DNA from: Roseococcus sp. SYP-B2431
GTDB lineage: Bacteria; Pseudomonadota; Alphaproteobacteria; Acetobacterales; Acetobacteraceae
DNA: 64,000 nucleotides
NCBI RefSeq assembly: GCF_004336745.1
Contig: NZ_SJXD01000028.1
Span: 62,001 to 126,000, forward strand
Reading direction: 5' to 3'
The position numbers and the translations under genes were made by a program. The notes under the pieces were generated by a model that did no database searches, had not been told where the DNA came from, and was given only the letters and a program-made list of their open reading frames with translations. Positions within the stretch are counted from its first letter, which is position 1, and every line of letters starts with the position of its first letter. This document shows, piece after piece, positions 40,503 to 47,763 of this stretch.

Positions 40503-43500
40503 CAGACGGAGAAGTACTTGGCGCGCGGGTGATGCAGCACGATGGCGCTGGTGCTCTGCTCGGGATGGAGCTGCCATTCGTCCGAGATCTCCACGCCGAT
40601 GCGCTTCGCGTCCAGCAGCTTCAGCAGCGGCGCCTGGTCCTCCAGCTTCGGGCAGGCCGGGTAGCCGAAGCTGTAGCGGCCGCCGCGATAGCCCTGGCTC
40701 AGCATCTTCTCGATGTCGCGCTCGTCCTCGGAGGCGAAGCCGAGCTCGGCGCGGATGCGCTTGTGCGTGACCTCCGCCAAGGCCTCGGCCATCTCCACGC
40801 CGAGGCCGTGCAGGTAGAGGTAGTCCTGGTAGCGATTCTCCTCGAACCATTCGCGCGCCACGTCGCTGGTCTTCTGGCCCATGGTGACGACCTGCAGGCC
40901 GATCACGTCGCGCTCGCCGTCGTCGATGTCGCGCACGAAGTCGGCGATGCACTCGCCATCCTCCTTGGGCTGGCGCGGCAGGTTGAAGCGGGCGACCTCG
41001 GTGGTGCCGTCCTCCTCGAAGAGGATGAGATCGTTCCCCTGCCCCGCGCATTTCCAGTAGCCGTAGGAGGCCTGCGGCTTGAGGATTCTTTGTTCGTCCG
41101 CGATGGCGAGCATGCGCTTCAGGACGGGGCGGAGCTCCTGCTTCGCCCAGCCGAGGAAGTCTTCGAGCGACCGGCCGGCCTTACGAAATCCCCACTGGAA
41201 CTGGTAGAGGCTGCGCTCGTTGACGAAGGGCACCAGCGCCTTCGGATCGGTCTCGATGATCCTGGCGCCCCAGAAGGGCGGCACCGGCACGGGCTGGTTG
41301 GCCGTCTCGCGGCGGCGGCGGTTCTGCGCATAGGCGACATCGACCGGCGCGAAGCCGCGCGGATCGGCCTGGCCGAGCACGCGCTTCTCGTTGCGCGACT
41401 TGCCGGCGCGCTTGGCCTGGATCGTTCCGAGATAGCCCTCGAAGTCGTTGCCCATCACCTTGTCCATCAGGTGCAGGCCGTCGAAGGCGTCGCGCGCATA
41501 GACGACGCGGCCGGAGGCATAGGCCTGGACGCAATCGTCCTCGACATAGTTGCGCGTCAGCGCGGCGCCGCCGAGCAGGACGGGGATGTCGATGCCCTGG
41601 CGGCTCATCTCCTCCAGGTTCTCGCGCATCACCACGGTGGACTTCACCAGCAGGCCGGACATGCCGATCGCGTTCGCCTTGTGCTCGCGCGCCGCGTCCA
41701 CGATCTGGTTCAGCGGCACCTTGATGCCGAGATTCACGACCTTGTAGCCGTTGTTGGTCAGGATGATGTCGACCAGGTTCTTGCCGATGTCGTGCACGTC
41801 GCCGCGCACGGTGCCGAGCACGATGATGCCCTTCTCCTGGCCTTCGACGCGCTCCATATGCGGCTCGAGATAGGCGACGGCCGCCTTCATCGTCTCCGCG
41901 CTCTGAAGCACGAAGGGCAGCTGCATCTTGCCCGCGCCGAAGAGCTCGCCCACCACCTTCATGCCGTCCAGCAGCACGTCGTTGATGATGGCGAGCGGCG
42001 TCATGCCCTCGGCCATGGCGGCGGCGAGCTCGTCGTCCAGGCCCTTGCGGTCGCCGTCGACGATACGGTCCTTGAGGCGGCCCTGGACCGTCTCCGCCTT
42101 GACCTTGGCGACGTTGTCGGCGGCCTTCCGGCCGGAGAACATCTCCAGCAGCTTCTGCAGCGGATCGTAGCCTTCCGCGCGGCGGTCGAAGATGAGGTCT
42201 TCCATGACCTTCACCTCTTCCGGCGGAATGGAGTGCAGCGGCTTGATCTTGGAGACGTGCACGATGGCGCCCGTCATCCCCGCCTTCACCGCGTGATCCA
42301 GGAAGACCGAGTTCAGCACGTGCCGCGCGGCCGGGTTGAGGCCGAAGGAGATGTTGGACAGGCCCAGCATGATCTGGATGTCCGGGAACTTCTCGCGGAT
42401 CATGCGGATGCCGTCGAGCGTCCAGACGCCGAGCTTGCGGTCGTCCTCATTGCCGGTCGCGATGGTGAAGGTCAGCGGATCGATCATCAGATCCGATTGC
42501 GGCAGGCCGTGCCTGTTGCAGGCGAAATCCACCAGCCGCTCGGCGATGCGCAGCTTGTCCTCGGCGGTCTTAGCCATGCCCACCTCGTCGATGGTGAGCG
42601 CGATGACGGCCGCGCCGAACTTGCGGGCGAGCAGCATGCGGTCCGTGGCCGCGCCCTCGCCCTCCTCGAAGTTGATCGAGTTGATGATGGGCTTGCCGCC
42701 ATGCAGCTTCAGCGAGGCCTCGATGACCGGCGTCTCGGTGCTGTCGATCACCAACGGGCTGTTCACCGAGGCGGTGAAGCGCGTGATGACCTCGCTCATC
42801 TCGGCCATCTCGTTGCGGCCGACGAAGGCCGTGCAGATGTCGAGGCTGTTGGAGCCCTCGGCCACCTGCTCGCGCCCGATGGCGAGGCAGCTATCCCAGT
42901 CATTGGCCTCCTGCGCCACGCGCCAGGCCTTGGAGCCATTGGCGTTGCAGCGCTCGCCGATGGAGAAATAGGAATTCTCCTGGCGCAGCGACGTGGCGGA
43001 ATAGAGCGACGCCACGCTCGGCACCCAATGATGCTTGCGCGCCACCGGCACCGGGCGATGGCTCGCGCCGCCCAGCTTGCGCAGCATGGCGTCCAGCCCG
43101 GCGATATGCGGGATGGAGGTGCCGCAGCAGCCGCCGATCAGGTTGAAGCCGTCCTCGACCACGAAGCGCTCCATCCAGGTCGCCATCTCCTCGGCGCCGA
43201 GCGGGTAGTGCGTCTTGCCGTCGACCAGTTCGGGCAGGCCGGCATTGGGCTGCACGCTGAGCAGGCCGGGCCAGTTCTGGCTGAGCCAGCGGACATGCTC
43301 GGCCATCTCCTGCGGGCCCGTCGCGCAGTTGAGGCCGACCAGCGGCACGTCGAGCGAGTGGATCACGGCCGCCGCGGCGGCGATGTCGGGGCCGACGAGC
43401 AGCGTGCCGGTCGTCTCCACCGTCACCTGCACGAAGATGGGGATGTCGCTGTTCGTCTTCGCCTTGGCGATCTTCGCGGCATTCACCGCCGCCTTGATGA

Positions 43501-43999
43501 AGAGCGTGTCCTGGTTGGTCTCGGTGAGCAGCGCATCCGCGCCGCCGGCGATGAGACCCATGCATTGCTCGACGAGACCCGCCTCCAGCACGTCATAGGC
43601 GATGTGGCCGAGGCTGGGCAGCTTGGTGCCCGGGCCGATATCGCCGATCACCCAGCGGTGGCGTCCGTCGGCGAAACTCTCCGCCGCCTCGCGCGCCAGC
43701 TCCACGCCGAGCTTGTTGATCTCGAAGGCGCGGCTGCCGAGCTCGAACTCCTCCAGCGTGATGGGGCTGCCGCCGAAGGTGTTGGTCAGCACCATATCCG
43801 CGCCGGCCTCGAAATAGCCGCGATGGATCTCGCGGATCAGCTCCGGCCGGGAGAGGCTCAGCACCTCGGTGCAGTTCTCCTTGTCCCAGAAGTCCTCGAC
43901 GATATCGAGGGTCAGCGCCTGAACGCGGCTACCCATGCCGCCGTCGCAAAGCAGCACGCGGTCGCGCAGGGCGTCGAGGAGATGCGGGCGTGAGGACAT
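40502..43999 (-). CDS. metH: Cobalamin-dependent methionine synthase
   Basis: A 1165-residue MetH with the full domain set. The homocysteine domain (about 1-320) has GGMGSRVQAL, LNCATGPQEM (zinc Cys near 222) and GGCCGT (zinc Cys pair near 289). The pterin domain (about 345-620) has FSIGERCNANGSKAW and GLSNISFGLNP. The cap and B12-binding domain (about 640-880) carries DVHDIGKNLVDI with the cobalt-ligating H736. The activation domain (about 900-1165) has the conserved RIRAELGFASEDERDIEKML and YSFGYPACP. It methylates homocysteine from methyltetrahydrofolate. A SahR-like regulator gene is just upstream (18 bases) and probably controls it. No cobalamin riboswitch was seen. Confidence 0.97.
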   Translation of the reverse strand: MSSRPHLLDALRDRVLLCDGGMGSRVQALTLDIVEDFWDKENCTEVLSLSRPELIREIHRGYFEAGADMVLTNTFGGSPITLEEFELGSRAFEINKLGVELAREAAESFADGRHRWVIGDIGPGTKLPSLGHIAYDVLEAGLVEQCMGLIAGGADALLTETNQDTLFIKAAVNAAKIAKAKTNSDIPIFVQVTVETTGTLLVGPDIAAAAAVIHSLDVPLVGLNCATGPQEMAEHVRWLSQNWPGLLSVQPNAGLPELVDGKTHYPLGAEEMATWMERFVVEDGFNLIGGCCGTSIPHIAGLDAMLRKLGGASHRPVPVARKHHWVPSVASLYSATSLRQENSYFSIGERCNANGSKAWRVAQEANDWDSCLAIGREQVAEGSNSLDICTAFVGRNEMAEMSEVITRFTASVNSPLVIDSTETPVIEASLKLHGGKPIINSINFEEGEGAATDRMLLARKFGAAVIALTIDEVGMAKTAEDKLRIAERLVDFACNRHGLPQSDLMIDPLTFTIATGNEDDRKLGVWTLDGIRMIREKFPDIQIMLGLSNISFGLNPAARHVLNSVFLDHAVKAGMTGAIVHVSKIKPLHSIPPEEVKVMEDLIFDRRAEGYDPLQKLLEMFSGRKAADNVAKVKAETVQGRLKDRIVDGDRKGLDDELAAAMAEGMTPLAIINDVLLDGMKVVGELFGAGKMQLPFVLQSAETMKAAVAYLEPHMERVEGQEKGIIVLGTVRGDVHDIGKNLVDIILTNNGYKVVNLGIKVPLNQIVDAAREHKANAIGMSGLLVKSTVVMRENLEEMSRQGIDIPVLLGGAALTRNYVEDDCVQAYASGRVVYARDAFDGLHLMDKVMGNDFEGYLGTIQAKRAGKSRNEKRVLGQADPRGFAPVDVAYAQNRRRRETANQPVPVPPFWGARIIETDPKALVPFVNERSLYQFQWGFRKAGRSLEDFLGWAKQELRPVLKRMLAIADEQRILKPQASYGYWKCAGQGNDLILFEEDGTTEVARFNLPRQPKEDGECIADFVRDIDDGERDVIGLQVVTMGQKTSDVAREWFEENRYQDYLYLHGLGVEMAEALAEVTHKRIRAELGFASEDERDIEKMLSQGYRGGRYSFGYPACPKLEDQAPLLKLLDAKRIGVEISDEWQLHPEQSTSAIVLHHPRAKYFSV

Positions 44000-44017
44000 G
44001 GGATGCTCTTCTTGTCT

Positions 44018-44956
44018 TCAGGCGTTCGTAAGGGCGTGCGCGGGGAGCTTTTCCGCGCGCCAGAGGCGGACCTTCATGGGTCCGCCGATCTCGTCCGTCG
44101 CGGCGATGGCGCAGCCGGCCTCGCCCAGCCATCCGGCCAAGGCCGCGTCGTCGAAGCCGGGCCAGCGATGGGCGAAGCGCGTGAGCACCGACGCCTCGGC
44201 ATGCGAGGCGAGGTCGGCCACCAGCAGCACCCCTCCCGACCGCAGCACGCGGGCGGCCTCCGCCAGGGCGGCGGCGGGCTCCTCGGCATAGTGCAGCACC
44301 ATCTGCAGCGTCACGGCATCGAAGGAAGCATCGGCCAGCGGCAGGCGGTACATGTCGGCCTGGCGCACGGTGCAGCGATCGGCCAGGCCGCGCTCGGAGA
44401 GGCGCGCGCGGGCCAGGGCCAGCATCTCGCGGCTGGCATCCACGCCGAGGGCGCGATCGGTACGATCGGCGAGGAGCTCCAGCAGGCTGCCGGTGCCGGT
44501 GCCGATGTCCAGCAGGTTGCCGATGTGCTGAGGCAGGGCGGCGAGCAGGGCGGCCTCGATGGCGCGGGCGTCGAGGTCGAGGGCGCGCAGCTCGTCCCAG
44601 TCCATGCCGTCGCGCTGGAAGGCGGCGGAGGCGGCGCGGGCGCGCTCGGCGGCGATGCGCGCGGCCTGGCGGCGGTCGGATTGCAGCACCGTCTCCTCCT
44701 CCGGCAGCCGGGCGAGCACCACGCGCACGAGGTCGGCGGAGGCCGGCACCTGGAAATAGGCGTTGGGCCCCTCGGGGATGCGTTCCAGCAGGCCGGCCTC
44801 GGTCAGCAGCTTGAGGTGGCGCGACAGGCGCGGTTGCGACTGGCCCAGCACCGCGCAAAGCTCCGTGACGCAGAAGGCCCCGCGCGCGCAGAGCGCCAGC
44901 AGCCGGAGCCGGGTGGGCTCGGCCGCGGCGCGCAGTTGGGAGAGGAGGTGATCCAT
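44018..44956 (-). CDS. sahR: SahR-like ArsR-family regulator with SAM-methyltransferase domain
   Basis: A 312-residue fusion. The first 95 residues form an ArsR HTH (LRLLALCARGAFCVTELCAVLGQSQPRLSRHLKLLTEAGLLERI), with the recognition helix around QSQPRLSRHLKLL. The rest is a class I methyltransferase fold: LLDIGTGTGSLLELLADR (SAM/SAH site near 150), AVTLQMVLHYAEEPAAALAEAARVLRSGG. In proteobacteria this architecture next to metH is the SahR regulator, in which the methyltransferase fold binds S-adenosylhomocysteine as a co-inducer. A near-perfect palindrome lies just ahead (44970-44987). The gene leads the sahR-metH-lipoprotein operon. SAH sensing is inferred from architecture and position. 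Confidence 0.8.
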   Translation of the reverse strand: MDHLLSQLRAAAEPTRLRLLALCARGAFCVTELCAVLGQSQPRLSRHLKLLTEAGLLERIPEGPNAYFQVPASADLVRVVLARLPEEETVLQSDRRQAARIAAERARAASAAFQRDGMDWDELRALDLDARAIEAALLAALPQHIGNLLDIGTGTGSLLELLADRTDRALGVDASREMLALARARLSERGLADRCTVRQADMYRLPLADASFDAVTLQMVLHYAEEPAAALAEAARVLRSGGVLLVADLASHAEASVLTRFAHRWPGFDDAALAGWLGEAGCAIAATDEIGGPMKVRLWRAEKLPAHALTNA

Positions 44957-44969
44957 GGGCTTCAAATGG

Positions 44970-44987
44970 CATAAAGATATCCTTATG
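44970..44987. promoter_or_regulatory. Probable SahR operator palindrome
   Basis: CATAAAGATATCCTTATG, 8 of 9 symmetric pairs match around GATATC. It is in the 39-base divergent space between the SahR-like gene and the small gene at 44996, so it could control both. Arms shared with the repeat at 3233-3252. Confidence 0.65.
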
Positions 44988-44995
44988 TCCAGCCG

Positions 44996-45355
44996 ATGAC
45001 GTGGTCGCTCGATGCCCGGATCCCGCTCTCCGTCCTGCCCGACGCGGCGTCGCTGGCGGCCGCGCTGGCCCAGGGGAAGCCGGCCGCCGTGCTGGGCCCG
45101 AGGGGGGGGCCGGAAGGCGGCGTGGCCTCCGAGCGCTTCGCCGCCGGCGCCTCGCCCCATGCCGTCGCCTGCGCCTGCTGCCAGGGGCGCGGCGAGGCGG
45201 CCCAGGCGCTGGACCGGCTGTTCCAGGCGCGGGTGCGCGGGACGGTGCCGTGGTTCGACCGGGTGCTGGTGCTCGACGAGGGCGGCGTGGGGGAGGAGGT
45301 CAGGCGGGCGCTGACGCAGGACAAGCTTGCCGCCGCGAGATACCGGCTGAGCTGA
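44996..45355 (+). CDS. Small CxCC-motif protein divergent from sahR, function unknown
   Basis: A 119-residue cytosolic protein. The centre holds VACACCQGRGEAAQALDRLFQARVRG, where a CxCC-type cysteine cluster (about 60-63) is followed by helix, and VPWFDRVLVLDEGGVGEEVRRALTQDKLAAARYRL closes the protein. The cluster and following strand-helix recall the CxCC region of COG0523 GTPases but no P-loop is present, so it may be a stand-alone metal-binding fragment of that fold. The start lies nine bases from the SahR palindrome without a clear ribosome binding site, hinting at a leaderless transcript or a later start. Possible SahR-controlled gene. Confidence 0.7.
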   Translation: MTWSLDARIPLSVLPDAASLAAALAQGKPAAVLGPRGGPEGGVASERFAAGASPHAVACACCQGRGEAAQALDRLFQARVRGTVPWFDRVLVLDEGGVGEEVRRALTQDKLAAARYRLS

Positions 45356-45360
45356 GGCCG

Positions 45361-45385
45361 TTGCGCCCGGCCTTCGCCGGCGCAA
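45361..45385 (+). terminator. Hairpin after the CxCC-protein gene
   Basis: TTGCGCCCGGC and GCCGGCGCAA pair with one bulge around CTTC, six bases after the stop. It has no U-tract, so it is a weak or rho-assisted terminator candidate. Confidence 0.5.
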
Positions 45386-45416
45386 GACTGCCTTCACACC
45401 CGCATCGAGGATCCAC

Positions 45417-46601
45417 GTGACCCATCCCGTCGAGCATATCGGCCAATGGCAGGCCGAGTTCACCGCCATCCGCCGCGACATCCATGCCCATCCGGAGCTC
45501 GGGCTGGAGGAGCACCGCACGGCGGAGCTGGTGGCGCGGAAGCTCGGCGAGATGGGCATCGAGGTGCACACCGGCGTGGGGAAGACGGGCGTGGTCGGCG
45601 TCATCCGCAACGGCAATGGCCAGGGGCGCATCGGCCTGCGCGCCGACATGGACGCGCTCCCCATGACCGAGGCCAATGCCTTCGGCCATGCCAGCACCGT
45701 GCCCGGCAAGATGCATGCCTGCGGCCATGACGGGCACACGACCATGCTGCTCGCCGCCGCGAAATACCTGGCCGAGACGAAGAACTTCGACGGCACCGTC
45801 CACCTCATCTTCCAGCCGGGCGAGGAAGGCGCGGGCGGCGCGCTGGCCATGCTGGAGGATGGGCTCTTCGAGCGCTTCCCCTGCGACGCCGTCTTCGGCC
45901 TGCACAACCGCCCCGGCCTGCCGGTCGGCGAGTACGGGCTGCGGCCCGGCCCGATGATGGCGGGCGTGGCCTTCTACGACATCGTCATCACCGGCAAGGG
46001 CGGCCACGGCGCCCGGCCGGAGGCGACCTTCGACCCCGTGGTGATGGGCGCGGCCGTGGTCCAGGCGCTGCAGACCGTCGTGGCGCGCAACGTGCCGGCC
46101 GCCGATCGCGCCGTGCTCAGCATCACGCGCTTCGATGCGGGCAATGCCTACAACGTCATCCCCAACGAGGTCCGCCTCGGCGGCACGGTCCGCGCCTTCA
46201 GCAACGAGACCATGAAGCTGGTGGAAGACCGGATGCGCGCGATCAGCGAGGGCGTGGCCGCCGGCCTCGGTGGTCAGGCGGTGCTGGATTTCCGGGTGAT
46301 CACGACGCCGCTGGTGAACGACGCGATGGAGGCCGTCTCGCTCGGCGACGCCGCGGCGGCGCTGGTCGGCGAGGGCGGCGTGAAGCGCGAATTCGCGGCC
46401 GTGATGGGCGGCGAGGACTTCGCCTATATGCTGGAGAAGTGCCCGGGCGCCTATATCGTCACCGGCAACGGCGACACGGCCGAGGTGCACAATCCGAGCT
46501 TCGACTTCAACGACGCGGCGATCCCCTATGGCGCCGGCGTGCTGGCCGCCGTCGTCGAGGCGAAGCTCGCGCGGGTGAAGGACGCGTTGCCGGACGACTG
46601 A
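45417..46601 (+). CDS. M20-family amidohydrolase (hippurate hydrolase-like)
   Basis: A 394-residue zinc/manganese peptidase-fold amidohydrolase. RRDIHAHPELGLEEHRTAELV opens the catalytic domain; GLRADMDALPM, HACGHDGHTTMLL and VHLIFQPGEEGAGGALAML provide metal ligands and the catalytic glutamate. GHGARPEATFDPVVMGAAVVQALQT, FDAGNAYNVIPNEVRLGGTVR form the lid/dimer domain and VMGGEDFAYML the last ligand. Typical substrates are N-acyl or N-benzoyl amino acids. The start is GTG at 45417 after GAGGAT. Preceded by a hairpin, so likely its own transcript. Confidence 0.9.
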   Translation: MTHPVEHIGQWQAEFTAIRRDIHAHPELGLEEHRTAELVARKLGEMGIEVHTGVGKTGVVGVIRNGNGQGRIGLRADMDALPMTEANAFGHASTVPGKMHACGHDGHTTMLLAAAKYLAETKNFDGTVHLIFQPGEEGAGGALAMLEDGLFERFPCDAVFGLHNRPGLPVGEYGLRPGPMMAGVAFYDIVITGKGGHGARPEATFDPVVMGAAVVQALQTVVARNVPAADRAVLSITRFDAGNAYNVIPNEVRLGGTVRAFSNETMKLVEDRMRAISEGVAAGLGGQAVLDFRVITTPLVNDAMEAVSLGDAAAALVGEGGVKREFAAVMGGEDFAYMLEKCPGAYIVTGNGDTAEVHNPSFDFNDAAIPYGAGVLAAVVEAKLARVKDALPDD

Positions 46602-46604
46602 GGC

Positions 46605-46829
46605 TCACCGCCTGCGCCGCGCCAGGCGCAGGAGGAGCCATGCCGTCCCGAGGAGCAGCAGGACCCCGCCGGCCGTGTAGATGCGGCCGGCGGCTTCCGC
46701 CTCCGCGGCCTGGCGCCGCGCCAGCTCCGGCGGCGCGTCCTGGGCCGGCCAGAGCGGGTCCATCCCGAAGCCCAGGAGCATCGCGGCGCCGCCGGCCAGC
46801 AGAAGCAGCCAGGGCGCGCGGCGCCGCAT
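46605..46829 (-). CDS. Small two-helix membrane protein
   Basis: A 74-residue protein with two hydrophobic helices, PWLLLLAGGAAMLLGFGM and GGVLLLLGTAWLLLRLA, joined by an acidic Pro/Ala loop, and an arginine-rich C-terminus (RRRR) that would stay in the cytoplasm. No family recognised. Its ATG lies three bases after the stop of the dienelactone hydrolase gene, so it is cotranscribed with it. Convergent with the amidohydrolase. Confidence 0.65.
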   Translation of the reverse strand: MRRRAPWLLLLAGGAAMLLGFGMDPLWPAQDAPPELARRQAAEAEAAGRIYTAGGVLLLLGTAWLLLRLARRRR

Positions 46830-46832
46830 CGC

Positions 46833-47495
46833 TCAGAGATGCGTCGCGAAGAAGTCCAGGCTGCGCTGCTGGGCCAGCGCGGCATCCTTCGGCACGTGGC
46901 TGCCGCGCGCCTCGCAGCCGAAGCCATGGCCGGCACCGGGATAGACGAAGACCTCCACCTCGGGGCGCGCCGCCTGGATGGCCTCCACATGCGCCATCGG
47001 GATGGAGCCGTCCTTCTCGCCGAAATGCAGCTGGACCGGGCATTTGGGCACCTCGTCCTTGGCCGCCGCGATGCCGCCGCCATACCAGCCCACCGCCGCC
47101 CTGAAGGCGGTGCTGCGCGTGGCGCCGTGCCACGCGACCGTGCCGCCCCAGCAATAGCCGATGATGCCGCGCGGAATGCCGGAAGGCGCGGCGCCGGCCG
47201 CGGCCAGGATGTCGAGCAGCACCTTGTCCTCGGGGATCCCGCTGCGCAGCTTCAGGCCGCGCTCGATGTCCTCCGGGCCGTAGCCCAGCTCGACGTCGCG
47301 CTCGGCCCGGTCGAAGAGGGCGGGAACGACCACGAAGTAGCCCTCCCGCGCGAAGCTGTCCGCCACGTAGCGCATGTGGTCGTTCACGCCGAAGATCTCC
47401 TGGACGATGACCAGGGCGCGATCCGCATCCGCCTCCGACCCCGCCATATAGGTCGAGAGGCGGTGCCCGTCGGCGGCGGTGATGATGGTGTCCAT
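46833..47495 (-). CDS. Dienelactone hydrolase family protein
   Basis: A 220-residue alpha/beta-hydrolase. VIVQEIFGVNDHMRYVADSFA has the conserved E that activates the nucleophile, GIIGYCWGGTVAW holds the nucleophilic cysteine of the DLH family (G-x-C-x-G-G), HFGEKDGSIP supplies the aspartate and VYPGAGHGFGC the histidine. Carboxymethylenebutenolidase activity is possible, but many members hydrolyse other lactones or esters. The ATG at 47495 has GGAGGGACGGAG upstream. No aromatic degradation genes are near. Confidence 0.88.
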   Translation of the reverse strand: MDTIITAADGHRLSTYMAGSEADADRALVIVQEIFGVNDHMRYVADSFAREGYFVVVPALFDRAERDVELGYGPEDIERGLKLRSGIPEDKVLLDILAAAGAAPSGIPRGIIGYCWGGTVAWHGATRSTAFRAAVGWYGGGIAAAKDEVPKCPVQLHFGEKDGSIPMAHVEAIQAARPEVEVFVYPGAGHGFGCEARGSHVPKDAALAQQRSLDFFATHL

Positions 47496-47529
47496 TGGCT
47501 CCGTCCCTCCAGGGTGGTTCACTGGGAGG

Positions 47530-47730
47530 ATGGGCGATGTCGTGAACCTGCGGAAGTGGCGCCGTGCGAAGGCGAAGGAGGACGAGGGCGCCCAGGCGGC
47601 CGCCAATCGCGCCGCCTTCGGCCGCACCCGCGCGCAGAAGCAGCGGGACGAGGCCGGGGAGGCGCAGCGCCGGACCCTGCTCGACGCGGCGAGGCTCGCG
47701 CCGAAGCCGGAGGGCCCGGAGCCCGCCTGA
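47530..47730 (+). CDS. DUF4169 family small protein
   Basis: A 66-residue, strongly charged, helical protein with the family start MGDVVNLRKWRRAKAKEDEG followed by QAAANRAAFGRTRAQKQRDEAGEA. DUF4169 proteins are common in alphaproteobacteria and have no known role; the basic-acidic helix suggests nucleic-acid or ribosome contact, unproven. A longer in-frame reading from 47479 exists, but the family N-terminus supports 47530. Convergent with the GGDEF-EAL gene. Confidence 0.78.
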   Translation: MGDVVNLRKWRRAKAKEDEGAQAAANRAAFGRTRAQKQRDEAGEAQRRTLLDAARLAPKPEGPEPA

Positions 47731-47763
47731 GCGGTCACCCGCATTCCCGGATGGATCCGGGCG

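Noticed and set aside
40529-43993. A 1154-codon open frame antisense to metH
   Set aside because: Exact antisense of a complete MetH; no ribosome binding site or family signature, and composition (His, Val, Asp, Arg rich) fits a mirror frame.
43999-44017. Cobalamin riboswitch in front of metH
   Set aside because: Only 18 bases separate it from the SahR-like gene and no B12-box type sequence is present; control through the palindrome at 44970 is more likely.
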